Positions 44,577-53,620 of a stretch of DNA of 64,000 nucleotides are shown here, piece by piece. The stretch covers positions 186,001-250,000 of the forward strand of contig NZ_JANCTD010000002.1 in the NCBI RefSeq assembly GCF_024297185.1, written 5' to 3'. Made by a program: the position numbers and the translations under genes. Numbering within the stretch: the first letter of the stretch is position 1; every line of letters starts with the position of its first letter. The notes beneath the pieces are model-generated. The model saw nothing but the letters and a program-made list of their open reading frames with translations, ran no database searches and was not told the origin of the DNA. The stretch is from Lewinella sp. JB7 (GTDB lineage: Bacteria; Bacteroidota; Bacteroidia; Chitinophagales; Saprospiraceae).

Positions 44577-45668
44577 ATGAGTACGACTCCCCTTGATGGT
44601 AAGGCCATCGTATACGCCCAGGGTGCCTTCAATACCCCCAACGGAAAAACTGCCCACGGTCTGGCGCGCTTCACCCGCCGCTACACCGTGCTTGGCATCA
44701 TCGACGACCGCTACCGCGGTCAGGACAGCGGTCAGGTGCTAGACGGCCGCCCCAACGGTATTCCGATCTTCGGTAACCTGCCCGAGGCGCTGGACCAGTT
44801 GTCCGAACGGCCGGAATATTTCGTGATCGGCCTGGCACCGGACGGTGGTCGACTGCCCGCGGCTGGGCGGGAAGCGGTGGGTGAGGCTATTGCCGCCGGC
44901 CTCCACATTGACAGCGGTTTGCACGACTTCATCTCCAACGATGCTACGCTAGCGGCCGCGGCCCGGGAACGGGGAGTCCGGATACGCGACGTGCGTAAAA
45001 CGCCCGACCGCGATCAACTTCACTTTTTCACCGGAGATATTGAGGAAGTCGACTGCCTTAAACTCGCGGTGCTCGGCACGGATAGTGCCATCGGTAAGCG
45101 GACCACGGCCTGGCTGATCGTACACGGCCTGGAAGCCGCCGGCTACCGAGCCCAGATGATCGGCACCGGCCAGACCGGCTGGATGCAGGGGGCGAAGTAT
45201 AGCATGATCATGGACAGCTGCATCAACGACTTCGTGTCGGGAGAAATCGAGCACGCCGTAGTCAGTGCCTACCGCCACGAGCGGCCCGACGCGATTGTGA
45301 TCGAGGGTCAGGGATCGTTGATGAACCCGGCGTACCCCGGCGGATTCGAAATCCTGGCAGCGGGTCGACCCGACTTCGTGATCCTGCAGCACGCACCCAC
45401 CCGGAAGGAGTACGACGGATTTCCGGGTTACGCCCTGCATCCCCTGCCGGAGCAGATCCGGGCCATCAAAGTGGTGTCGGGGCGTGACGTTATCGCCGTC
45501 ACCCTGAACCACGAAGGCATTCCGCCGGACAAGATCGACGAGGCCTGTCGGGCGGTAAGCGAGGAAACCGGTCTGCCGTGCTTCGATGTGCTCGCTAACG
45601 GAAGTGAGGAACTCGTGCGGTTGATCGCCGGCAAGCTACCTTCGCCGCATGCGCATCACCCACGTTGA
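44577..45668 (+). CDS. dgcN: DUF1611 protein, DgcN-like D-glutamate N-acetyltransferase
   Basis: A 363-residue DUF1611 protein. The N-terminal Rossmann-like domain (about 1-125) is followed by a P-loop-like domain with LGTDSAIGKRTTAWLI (about 164-179), TGQTGWMQG and VIEGQGSLMNPAYPGG. Characterised DUF1611 members (DgcN) acetylate D-glutamate, working with the epimerase-like DgcA. Here the next gene is a DgcA/dipeptide epimerase homologue overlapping by 20 bases, which strongly supports that pairing. The symbol is assigned by domain and neighbourhood, not by experiment. Confidence 0.78.
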   Translation: MSTTPLDGKAIVYAQGAFNTPNGKTAHGLARFTRRYTVLGIIDDRYRGQDSGQVLDGRPNGIPIFGNLPEALDQLSERPEYFVIGLAPDGGRLPAAGREAVGEAIAAGLHIDSGLHDFISNDATLAAAARERGVRIRDVRKTPDRDQLHFFTGDIEEVDCLKLAVLGTDSAIGKRTTAWLIVHGLEAAGYRAQMIGTGQTGWMQGAKYSMIMDSCINDFVSGEIEHAVVSAYRHERPDAIVIEGQGSLMNPAYPGGFEILAAGRPDFVILQHAPTRKEYDGFPGYALHPLPEQIRAIKVVSGRDVIAVTLNHEGIPPDKIDEACRAVSEETGLPCFDVLANGSEELVRLIAGKLPSPHAHHPR

Positions 45669-46695
45669 GTACCAACGGTACGAGCTAGAGCTTACCGAAC
45701 CCTACACCATTGCTTACCAAACGATTGGTTCGGCGACGAATTTCGTTCTGCGACTGGTCACGGATGGCGGACTGACCGGTTGCGGTTGTGCCGCTCCCGA
45801 CCTGGTGGTTACGGATGAGCTGGCGGTGGACGTGGAGCGCGCCATCACCGAGGTCATCACGCCCGCCCTCCTGGGGCAGAATCCTTTTCACTTCGCCCGC
45901 CTGCTGGAGGAGTTGCGGCTGGTCCTGAAGAGCTCGGCCCTGGCCATGGTTGACGCCGCCCTGTACGATCTCGTGGCCAAGCGCGCGGGCGTGCCCCTGT
46001 ACGAATTCCTGGGAGGATACCGTTCCGAGATCGCCACCAGCATCACCATTGGTATACTTTCCGAGGCTGACACCATGGCTAAAGCCCGCGAGTACGTCGA
46101 CCGGGGGTTCGGCATCATCAAGGTGAAGGGTGGACTGGATTACCGGGAGGATATTTCGCGGCTTAAAATGATTCGTAAGGCCTATCCAAAGGTCAAGCTT
46201 CGCTTCGACGGCAACCAGGGCTATTCCCTGGAGCAAGCCCTCAGTTTCATCAGCGCGGCGCAACCGATCGGGATCGAAATCCTGGAGCAACCGACCAGTA
46301 TAAACGAGGAGGCCGTCATGGGAACCCTCACCCGCGACTCTCCCATCGCCGTGATGGCCGACGAAAGCCTGAAAACCCTGGCCGATGCTTTCCGCCTGAG
46401 CCAACACGAGCTGACGGACATGATCAACATCAAATTGCAGAAGGTCGGCGGAATCTGGCCGGCCCTGCACATCAACTCGGTAGCGAAGTCGGCGGCAAAC
46501 GACGTAATGGTGGGTTGTCTGGATGAGTGCGGGATGGGCATTGCTACGGGACTGCACTTCGCCCTGAGCCGGCCTAATATCGCGTTTGCCGATTTGGACG
46601 GTCACCTGGATTTTCGCCACGATCCCTTCGGCCACCTGTTCACCTTAGAGAAAGGGGTGCTTCGTCCCAACGGAAAACCGGGGCTGGGGTGTTGA
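45649..46695 (+). CDS. dgcA: Enolase-superfamily epimerase, DgcA or L-Ala-D/L-Glu epimerase type
   Basis: A 348-residue member of the muconate-lactonising enolase subgroup. Catalytic lysines Lys158 and Lys160 in IIKVKGG and Lys262 in NIKLQK, and metal ligands Asp187 (RFDGNQG), Glu213 (ILEQP) and Asp238 (MADES) are all present. A C-terminal DLDG matches the substrate-binding DxD motif of L-Ala-D/L-Glu epimerases. Next to a DUF1611 gene, such proteins act as N-acetyl-D-glutamate racemases (DgcA); alone they epimerise cell-wall dipeptides. Overlap of 20 bases with the upstream gene suggests coupling. Which substrate is used here is not decided by the sequence. Confidence 0.85.
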   Translation: MRITHVEYQRYELELTEPYTIAYQTIGSATNFVLRLVTDGGLTGCGCAAPDLVVTDELAVDVERAITEVITPALLGQNPFHFARLLEELRLVLKSSALAMVDAALYDLVAKRAGVPLYEFLGGYRSEIATSITIGILSEADTMAKAREYVDRGFGIIKVKGGLDYREDISRLKMIRKAYPKVKLRFDGNQGYSLEQALSFISAAQPIGIEILEQPTSINEEAVMGTLTRDSPIAVMADESLKTLADAFRLSQHELTDMINIKLQKVGGIWPALHINSVAKSAANDVMVGCLDECGMGIATGLHFALSRPNIAFADLDGHLDFRHDPFGHLFTLEKGVLRPNGKPGLGC

Positions 46696-47544
46696 TCACC
46701 GTAGGTGAGACCGATCGGCCACGGTACCCGGCGGCCGCTCGAAGATGGATGCACTAAAGGCCCTATCACTGAACGCCACGCGTTCGAAGTAAATGGGCGC
46801 ACCCGGAGTATCCGCCGTAGGTTCTTCACCTTCCTTGGTGAACAGTGTGATTGCAGCCGGTACCAGCATGCCATTAACCGTCTGCCAGTCGTCGAAGCGG
46901 GCCACCTGGTGCAATTCCAGATCGGCTACTGCGGGGTAGGAAACGGTCCAGGCCCCGTACCGCAGTTGGTGGGTTTGCGGGTCCACGTAAATCCGGTAAT
47001 CGTTGCCGCCGTCACCCGTGTCATCGGGCACCGTCACGTCGAATTGCTCCAGGGTTTCGGACCTGAACGTGGTAGTGCCGGCGTGTTCGACGGATAGACC
47101 TGGGTCCCCGAATACAAAGGGCATGCCAAAGAGGTAGAAGGAAGCGTTGTTGTACATACGCGGTGGGATGCCGGTTACCGCCACCCCGGGGCTGATCCAG
47201 GTACTGTCGCCACGCGAAACGATCCGGTAATTTTCGCCCTCGATGTTCTGATTACGGGTGCGGAGATCTACGCGGTGAAAGTCGGCCAGCGTGCGCTCGC
47301 CATCACCAGTCGGAAAGTCTCTGAGCAGAAAAGACACCGCGGTGAATGCCCGCCACCGTCCGAGTCCCCCGTGGGCGTCGAGGGTTTCCAGGAACTCAGG
47401 GTCTACGTCGGCCATCGCTGGTTCCTGACCGTCGACCCGCGACGTTACGGTTTGGTCCCACAGCGCCCTTCCCTCCGCAATTTCGTCTTCGCAGGCACAG
47501 AGTATTAAGCAAGACAGACATAGGTAGATGTATACAAATTTCAT
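46696..47544 (-). CDS. Lipoprotein of unknown function (DUF6503-like)
   Basis: A 282-residue lipoprotein: signal peptide with Cys18 in ILCAC. It resembles the DUF6503-type lipoproteins seen in Bacteroidota by its ETLDAHGGLGRWRAFTAVSF start, the TWISPG and MYNNASFYLFGMPFVFGDPG segments, and the YRIYVDPQTHQLRYGAWTV segment; this assignment is from memory of the pattern. A beta-clam fold like LolA-type lipid carriers is possible but unproved. It ends directly against the convergent epimerase gene with no spacer. Confidence 0.7.
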   Translation of the reverse strand: MKFVYIYLCLSCLILCACEDEIAEGRALWDQTVTSRVDGQEPAMADVDPEFLETLDAHGGLGRWRAFTAVSFLLRDFPTGDGERTLADFHRVDLRTRNQNIEGENYRIVSRGDSTWISPGVAVTGIPPRMYNNASFYLFGMPFVFGDPGLSVEHAGTTTFRSETLEQFDVTVPDDTGDGGNDYRIYVDPQTHQLRYGAWTVSYPAVADLELHQVARFDDWQTVNGMLVPAAITLFTKEGEEPTADTPGAPIYFERVAFSDRAFSASIFERPPGTVADRSHLR

Positions 47545-47641
47545 GGGGTCGGAAGTATGATCATCATTCCAGTGTATCCCACTTCTCGGGTGGGTTGTTC
47601 GGAATCATTTCTCACCAAGGGTTGGAAACGGAATGACCGGC

Positions 47642-49330
47642 TCACGATACGTCTGGGAATCGTTCCCTCACCTCGAAGCTAAGGGGTTCTTTCGTTGCGG
47701 GGTGTACGAAGGCGATGGCCTCGGCGTGCAGGTGGAGTCGGTCGCCGGACTGACCGTAGAGATCGTCGCCTTCGATCGGGCAGTTGAGACCGGCGGGGTG
47801 GGCGGCGTGCACCCGCAACTGGTGGGTTCTGCCGGTCACCGGCCAGAGGTGTACTAACGTTCTTCCGGGGGACCGCTCGATGACTTGCCAGGTACTGCGC
47901 GCCGGCTTTCCGTATTCACCGCAGACGATCTGACGCGGTCGGTCCGTCAGGTCACCGCGCAGGGGAAGATCAATCGTTCCGCTGTCGCCGGCCACTTCTC
48001 CGCGGAGCCGGGCAACGTAACGTTTGCGGACCGAGCGGCGGAAGAACTGCCGTTGCAGGAGCTTATGCGCCTCCTTGGTCTTCGTGACGAGCATCAGGCC
48101 GCTCGTGGACATATCCAGCCGGTGAACGATGAGTGGCCCCGTAGCTTCGGGATAAAGCTTGCGGATGCGGGAGTAGACGGAGTCTTCGATGTGTTTGCCG
48201 GGGACGGACAGAAATTCGGCCGGCTTGTTTACGACGAGCAGCATATCATCCTCGTACAGGATTTCTAAGGACTTACCGATGGCCGGGTTCTCCAACATGG
48301 GGTTGGGGTCCACGTCCAACCCGTTCAACATGTGGCCGAGGATGGGTTCGCACTTCCCACGGCAGGCAGGGTAAAAGTGGCCGTGCTTCCGAATCTCCGA
48401 ATCGGGAGACTGTCCCCACCAGAACTCGGCCATCGTTACCGGCTCCAGTGCGTGGAGGTAAGCGTACTGCAGTAGCTTCGGGGCGGCGCACTCACCCGCG
48501 CCGGCGGGCGGGACGCCGAAGACGGTCGGCGCGAATATGGCGTTGAGATCCCGCTCTTCACACCGGGCATTCAGGAAGCTGTACCGCGCAAAAATTCGTT
48601 GTTGTAGATCGGCCGACATCTCCGCACGCCGGGCAACCAGCGCTTCGAGGCGGGTGGTGTACTCCTCCAGCTTTTCCTTTTTGATTTTAACCTGGTGTTC
48701 CAGTGCCCGCTTCAGATCCTTCAGTCCGTAACTGAGGCGTATGCTTTCCGCGGACAGTTCCCGCTCAAGCGCGCTACGTTCAGCTTCCGGATGACCGGCC
48801 ACCGACGCCCGTCGCTCGCGGCGCGCGTGCTTGGCGTTCTTCAGGCGTTGTCGCTCGTCGCGGAGCGACGACTCGGCGTGCGATACCGCCTGCTCGTAAG
48901 CGAGGCGGGCGTCACGAAAATCCGGACATGCGCGCAAGCGATCGATGTCCTGGGTCACTTCGTTAATTTCGGATTCTCCTAGCTTGTAGAAACCGTCCTC
49001 GATCAGGAGGTCGAACACCGGCGGAACGAAACCGGGTAAGTGATTTGAGTCGGCCAACTTCCCGGAGTAGGCGGCTAGGTAAGCGAGTGTGCCGTCCGGC
49101 CGCCGCACGATGAGCACCCCGAACATTTTTCCGCCGCCGCCCGTCTGATCGGCCTGGACTCCAAAGGGATGCTCCCACGAGCGGTTCGGGTCGGCCAGGT
49201 GCAACTGAAGGTCTTCGACCGCCGCGAGCGCCAGGGGGTGGGGGCGGTAGTGGAACGGGAAGGTGAAGCGGGGTGGGGGTGGGGGCATCCCCTCCGGCAG
49301 CGACTGGAGGATACGGGCGGGGTCAAACAT
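47642..49330 (-). CDS. RluA-family pseudouridine synthase with a long N-terminal extension
   Basis: A 562-residue protein. The C-terminal third (about 345-560) is a RluA-family synthase with catalytic Asp in VHRLDMSTSGLM and the TGRTHQLRVHAAH motif. The N-terminal part has an FGVLIV-containing domain and a Lys/Glu-rich coiled coil (about 130-240), then a middle section with a WWG motif and CRGKCEPIL, typical of a subset of large RluA-like proteins. The rRNA or tRNA target is unknown. An exact -7 box lies seven bases from the start codon. Confidence 0.88.
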   Translation of the reverse strand: MFDPARILQSLPEGMPPPPPRFTFPFHYRPHPLALAAVEDLQLHLADPNRSWEHPFGVQADQTGGGGKMFGVLIVRRPDGTLAYLAAYSGKLADSNHLPGFVPPVFDLLIEDGFYKLGESEINEVTQDIDRLRACPDFRDARLAYEQAVSHAESSLRDERQRLKNAKHARRERRASVAGHPEAERSALERELSAESIRLSYGLKDLKRALEHQVKIKKEKLEEYTTRLEALVARRAEMSADLQQRIFARYSFLNARCEERDLNAIFAPTVFGVPPAGAGECAAPKLLQYAYLHALEPVTMAEFWWGQSPDSEIRKHGHFYPACRGKCEPILGHMLNGLDVDPNPMLENPAIGKSLEILYEDDMLLVVNKPAEFLSVPGKHIEDSVYSRIRKLYPEATGPLIVHRLDMSTSGLMLVTKTKEAHKLLQRQFFRRSVRKRYVARLRGEVAGDSGTIDLPLRGDLTDRPRQIVCGEYGKPARSTWQVIERSPGRTLVHLWPVTGRTHQLRVHAAHPAGLNCPIEGDDLYGQSGDRLHLHAEAIAFVHPATKEPLSFEVRERFPDVS

Positions 49331-49337
49331 CAGCGCG

Positions 49338-49345
49338 CAAAGATA
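49338..49345 (-). promoter_or_regulatory. -7 box (TATCTTTG) close to the pseudouridine synthase start
   Basis: The minus strand reads TATCTTTGC, an exact consensus match that ends seven bases before the ATG at 49330, leaving almost no room for a leader. No -33 TTG is seen. Confidence 0.5.
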
Positions 49346-49483
49346 CTACGGTGATGGAAGCTCCGGCACATACCGTCCGTAGACGTTTAAATTCGATTAT
49401 ATGCATCTAATTGACGAGTGTATAGCCAGCCAACCCGGTTCTTGGTGGCCGTTCTACCGTACTATCCGCTAAATTTATCCCGC

Positions 49484-51967
49484 ATGGCTTCCACTCCCGA
49501 ACTTGACCTCGCTTTCGACTACGTCCAATCTACCGGTCGTCACCTTTTCCTCACCGGTAAGGCCGGTACCGGGAAAACGACATTTCTCCACCGAGTGCGC
49601 CGGGACGTTACCAAGCGTATGGTCGTGGTAGCTCCTACCGGCGTTGCCGCCATCAATGCCCGGGGTGTAACCATTCACAGCCAGTTCCAGTTGCCCTTCG
49701 GCGTACTTACTCCGCAGCGCATCGAAAGTGAACTCCGGCAGAAACGGTTCTCCCGCGAGAAGCTGCGGGTGCTCAAGGCACTTGATCTGCTGATCATCGA
49801 TGAGATCAGTATGGTCCGCGGGGACGTTCTCGACGCCATCGATGCGGTGCTGCGCAAAGTCCGCCGGTCTACCGATCCCTTTGGTGGAGTGCAACTGCTT
49901 ATGATCGGGGATCTGCATCAGTTGCCACCCGTGGTGCGCGACCACGAGGAGCGCGACATGCGGGAACACTGGGATACCCCCTACTTCTTCGCCAGCCGCG
50001 CGCTTCAAACCGCCGGCTACCGCACCATTCAACTCAGTCACATATTTCGGCAGCGCGATGAAGCGTTCATTACCCTGCTTAACCGGGTGCGGAACGATGA
50101 TCTGACACCCGCCGTACTGGCGGAGCTCAACCAACGCTACCACCCGGATTTCCAACCCGATAATGACTCCGGTTTTATCACCCTGACGTCCCACAACGCC
50201 GCCGCCCGCCGCATCAACATCGATCAGTTAGGAAAACTCCCGGCAACGTCAAGGGCGTACCGTGCGGAGATCAGCGGGACCTTTCCGGAATCCATGTACC
50301 CCAACGCGGTCGACCAGGAATTCAAGGTAGGCGCACAGGTGATGTTCAATAAGAACGACGGTCCCGCTCAGGCCTACTACAACGGAAAGATCGGACGGAT
50401 CGTCGCCATCGAAGGGGACAGTATATCCGTCCGTTGCGGGGAGGAGCCGATTATCGAGGTACTGCCGGTCGACTGGGAAAACCGCAAGTATACCGTCGAT
50501 CCGGTGAGCCGGGAGATCACGGAAGAGGTGATAGGGACCTACACCCAGCACCCCCTGAGACTAGCCTGGGCCATCACCATTCATAAGAGTCAGGGACTTA
50601 CGTTCGACCGGGTGGTCATCGACGCCGCCGATGCTTTTGCCCACGGGCAGGTGTACGTCGCGCTCAGTCGATGCAAAACTTTCACCGGCATTACGCTGCG
50701 CACCCGCATCGCCGACCGTAGCGTCAAGACCGACGTGACCGTTCAATCTTTCTCCGACCGGGCCGAAAGAAACAAGGTCTCCCATACGGAACTGATGGCG
50801 GACCGTGCCGCTTACGAGTTGTCCTGCCTGGCCGAAATCTTCTCCTTCGAACGGGCGCGAACGTCTACCATGCAATTGATTCGCCAACTGTTCGAGCACG
50901 AGGAAACTCTGCCGGGAGACGGGCTCGCGGTGGCCCGGACCGTCGGGGAGCGACTCGACAGCGAGTGCCTGAGTGTGGGCCGCACGTTTACCGCTCGGCT
51001 GAATAAACGTGCGCGGCAGGGGGAGTTGCTGAGCGAGGATGCGGCGATCCACCAGCGTCTGCGGGATGCCGCCCGGTATTTCTTACCGCGGCTCCGGGAG
51101 CTGGAGACTCATTTAGCAGCCATTACCATTAGCACCGACAACCAGCGGGTTGCTAAGGCACTGAAGGAAGGCTTACAGGCCGTCAGCCTGGAGATCTACA
51201 CCAAAATATCGATGTTCCGCCTGCTCGAACGCGGGTTCTCTACTACCGACTTCGTGCGGATACGGTCCGATGCGGAAGCGGAATTTCAGTCCCGGCGCAA
51301 GTCATCATCTCGTGTCGCCCTACCACCCGGAGTGGAACACGCGGCACTCTACCGATCATTAGTCGAATGGCGGGCCCGTACCGCCAAGGAGCGGGGGCGG
51401 GCCGCGTATGCCGTAGCCCCCACGAAGGTCCTGGTGGGCATTGCCACCCGCCTTCCCACTCAGAAGGCGTCCCTACTGGCCGTACCAGGCTTCGGCAAAT
51501 CGCGCTTCGCCGAATTCGGGGCCGCCATTCTGGATATGGTGACCAAATTCGCTGAGACTCGGCAACTGGCGACCGATCGCAACGACACCGCTGGTGTACT
51601 GCCCCTATCCGGTTTCGACGATCTGACGGGAGGTAAACGGAACAGCGACCAGGTGAGCCTGGCCTTGTTCCAGGAGGGAATGCAACCGGAAGAGATTGCC
51701 CGCGCGCGACAGCTGCGGGAAGCCACCGTCATTAATCATCTTGCTGGATACATCATGAGCGGGGAGGTAGCGGCAGAACGAATCATTAGTCCGGAAGCTC
51801 TGGAAACGATTACTCCCTACTTTCAGAACCACGAGCCGGAGGGATTAAAGGAAGCCTACCTCCACTTCGGGGAAGTCTTCGACTACTCCCAATTGCGCGT
51901 CGCCGAAAGGGAGTGGCATCGCCGCAAGCATTCAGCGACGTTGAACGAAGAAAACCGAGAGGAGTAA
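49484..51967 (+). CDS. Pif1-like helicase with HRDC and RecQ-type helix-turn-helix domains
   Basis: An 827-residue DNA helicase. The ATG at 49484 (MASTPELDLAFDYVQ) is preferred to one at 49418 because a near-consensus -7 box TAAATTTA (49470-49477) lies between them. Pif1/RecD-type SF1 motifs: Walker A GKAGTGKTTF, Walker B LLIIDEISM, GDLHQLPPV, and the C-terminal IHKSQGLTFDRVVID and VYVALSRCKT. After residue 600 come an HRDC-like domain (about 625-690, LVGIATRLPTQKASLLAVPGFG) and an HTH_40-like domain (about 720-775, SLALFQEGMQPEEIARARQL), both better known from RecQ helicases. Probably resolves structured DNA such as G-quadruplexes. The 3' end overlaps the convergent VCBS gene by 36 bases. 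Confidence 0.87.
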   Translation: MASTPELDLAFDYVQSTGRHLFLTGKAGTGKTTFLHRVRRDVTKRMVVVAPTGVAAINARGVTIHSQFQLPFGVLTPQRIESELRQKRFSREKLRVLKALDLLIIDEISMVRGDVLDAIDAVLRKVRRSTDPFGGVQLLMIGDLHQLPPVVRDHEERDMREHWDTPYFFASRALQTAGYRTIQLSHIFRQRDEAFITLLNRVRNDDLTPAVLAELNQRYHPDFQPDNDSGFITLTSHNAAARRINIDQLGKLPATSRAYRAEISGTFPESMYPNAVDQEFKVGAQVMFNKNDGPAQAYYNGKIGRIVAIEGDSISVRCGEEPIIEVLPVDWENRKYTVDPVSREITEEVIGTYTQHPLRLAWAITIHKSQGLTFDRVVIDAADAFAHGQVYVALSRCKTFTGITLRTRIADRSVKTDVTVQSFSDRAERNKVSHTELMADRAAYELSCLAEIFSFERARTSTMQLIRQLFEHEETLPGDGLAVARTVGERLDSECLSVGRTFTARLNKRARQGELLSEDAAIHQRLRDAARYFLPRLRELETHLAAITISTDNQRVAKALKEGLQAVSLEIYTKISMFRLLERGFSTTDFVRIRSDAEAEFQSRRKSSSRVALPPGVEHAALYRSLVEWRARTAKERGRAAYAVAPTKVLVGIATRLPTQKASLLAVPGFGKSRFAEFGAAILDMVTKFAETRQLATDRNDTAGVLPLSGFDDLTGGKRNSDQVSLALFQEGMQPEEIARARQLREATVINHLAGYIMSGEVAAERIISPEALETITPYFQNHEPEGLKEAYLHFGEVFDYSQLRVAEREWHRRKHSATLNEENREE

Positions 51968-53620
51968 CGCGACCCCGACAACGGCGCCTATCCACCACCA
52001 CCGAGACGACCCGCCACCCACCGGACGGACGGGTTCGGTAATCTCCAGCACACGATCCGCGGCTTGGTCGGTCAGCAGTTGCTCGTGACCACCCGGCCAG
52101 GTGACGAGCACCGAATCCGCCCGTTCCGCATCACCGAGACCGAAATGCAGCCGGGGAGTGCTCTGGGACAGGTGGCTCGATCCTCCTCCATCGACCTCCC
52201 GGATCATTTTCCGACCCCGGGAGAAGACCGTCACCCGCGCGCCCAGTCCGTTGAGGTCACTGCTCGTCCCCCGCAGTACTACCTGCAGCCAGTGACCCTT
52301 ATCCCCGTCGTTGCGGAATAAGCGGGTGGTGGAAGCGACGGGGTATCCTTCGAGCACGGCGTTTTGGCACACGACGAGCAAATCGAGATCGCCGTCGTTC
52401 TCCAGATCGAAGGTCACCGAACCGCGGCCAATACCGTAATCCCCGAGACCGACTTCCCGACCGCGCTCGGTGAAGGATCGGCCGTCATTATCGAAGTAGA
52501 AATTGGCCATCGGAACGCAGTTGGGATTCAGGTCCCCGTTAGCTACGAAAAGATCCAGGTCCCCGTCTTGATCGAAGTCGGCAAAGTTCGCGCCCCAGCT
52601 GATGGACACGTAGTTCATGCCGAGTTCCTTCATCCGATTGTCGTAGGCCAGGCCCTCTCCCTGAGCGACCATAAAGCGGTTGAACTTAATGTTGGTCACG
52701 AAGTAGTCCAGCAGTCCGTCCGCATTGTAATCGCCCACGGCCGCGGACATCGCGTTGATGCGCAGGTCCATGTCCCGTTCTTCACTGACGTCCGTAAAGG
52801 ATGCATCCGGAAAGTCGTTCCGCATTAGAAAGTTGGGAGTGGCCTTATAACCGAAGTCGTGATTGACGAAGAGGTCCTGATCGCCGTCGTTATCGAAATC
52901 GGTAAATACGCCCCCGAATCCGAATCCGCGGAAGGTCAGACCGTAGGCCTCCGCTACGTTGGTGAAGCGCGACCCTTCTTCATTGCGTAATAAGTAGGGA
53001 TGGGCCGTCCGGTTGGCGTTGACGATGGTGGCGTCATTAATTTCGCTCAGGTGACCGTCGTACTCCTGAAAGTAATTTCCGACGAAAAGGTCCGGCCATC
53101 CGTCCTGGTTGAAATCGCCAAAACTTCCACCGGTGCTGAAGGAGTACAGGGGCGTTAGTCCATATGCGTCCGTCGCGTCGCGGAAGGTGTGATCCGCCTG
53201 GCCCAGGAACAGCAGATTCCGGGCCCGGGGGATGATCTGCAGACTGTCCCGGCTGGTAATGGTGGTGATGAACAGATCGCGGTAGCCGTCCCGGTTCACG
53301 TCGGCCGCGACGACGCCCTGGGTCACGAACCGGCGGGTGAGCTCGAGTCCGGACCCTTCCAGTACATCGGTCAGGGTACCGTCGCCGTTGTTCCTCAACA
53401 ACTGGTCGTCGTTCAGCCCACCGGTCACGTATACGTCCTCGAATCCATCCTGATCGAAATCGATCACGCAGGCCCCACCACCGAAGAGCCCCTCGAAAAC
53501 CTGGAACTGATGGTGTACGCCCGCGGTGTCCGTCACATCGGTAAATCGCATTTGCCCGGTGCTGGGAACCCACCATAACACCATGGCCAGAATCATCAGC
53601 CGCCTCAACCCTTTGTCCAC
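51932..53620 (-). CDS. FG-GAP/VCBS and ASPIC/UnbV protein (CRTAC1-like), C-terminal membrane helix
   Basis: A 562-residue exported protein with at least seven calcium-loop FG-GAP repeats (for example VIDFDQDGFEDVYVTG, FGDFNQDGWPDLFVGN, FADFDQDGDLDLFVAN), forming a propeller. An ASPIC/UnbV domain follows (about 430-515, with GARVTVFSRGRKMIREV and LHFGLGDA). The last 25 residues make one membrane helix (WWWIGAVVGVALLLSVFF), absent from the larger paralogue upstream. Its start overlaps the haloperoxidase stop by 16 bases, so it is the last gene of the operon. Biochemical role is unknown for the family. Confidence 0.9.
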   Translation of the reverse strand: MDKGLRRLMILAMVLWWVPSTGQMRFTDVTDTAGVHHQFQVFEGLFGGGACVIDFDQDGFEDVYVTGGLNDDQLLRNNGDGTLTDVLEGSGLELTRRFVTQGVVAADVNRDGYRDLFITTITSRDSLQIIPRARNLLFLGQADHTFRDATDAYGLTPLYSFSTGGSFGDFNQDGWPDLFVGNYFQEYDGHLSEINDATIVNANRTAHPYLLRNEEGSRFTNVAEAYGLTFRGFGFGGVFTDFDNDGDQDLFVNHDFGYKATPNFLMRNDFPDASFTDVSEERDMDLRINAMSAAVGDYNADGLLDYFVTNIKFNRFMVAQGEGLAYDNRMKELGMNYVSISWGANFADFDQDGDLDLFVANGDLNPNCVPMANFYFDNDGRSFTERGREVGLGDYGIGRGSVTFDLENDGDLDLLVVCQNAVLEGYPVASTTRLFRNDGDKGHWLQVVLRGTSSDLNGLGARVTVFSRGRKMIREVDGGGSSHLSQSTPRLHFGLGDAERADSVLVTWPGGHEQLLTDQAADRVLEITEPVRPVGGGSSRWWWIGAVVGVALLLSVFFVQRR

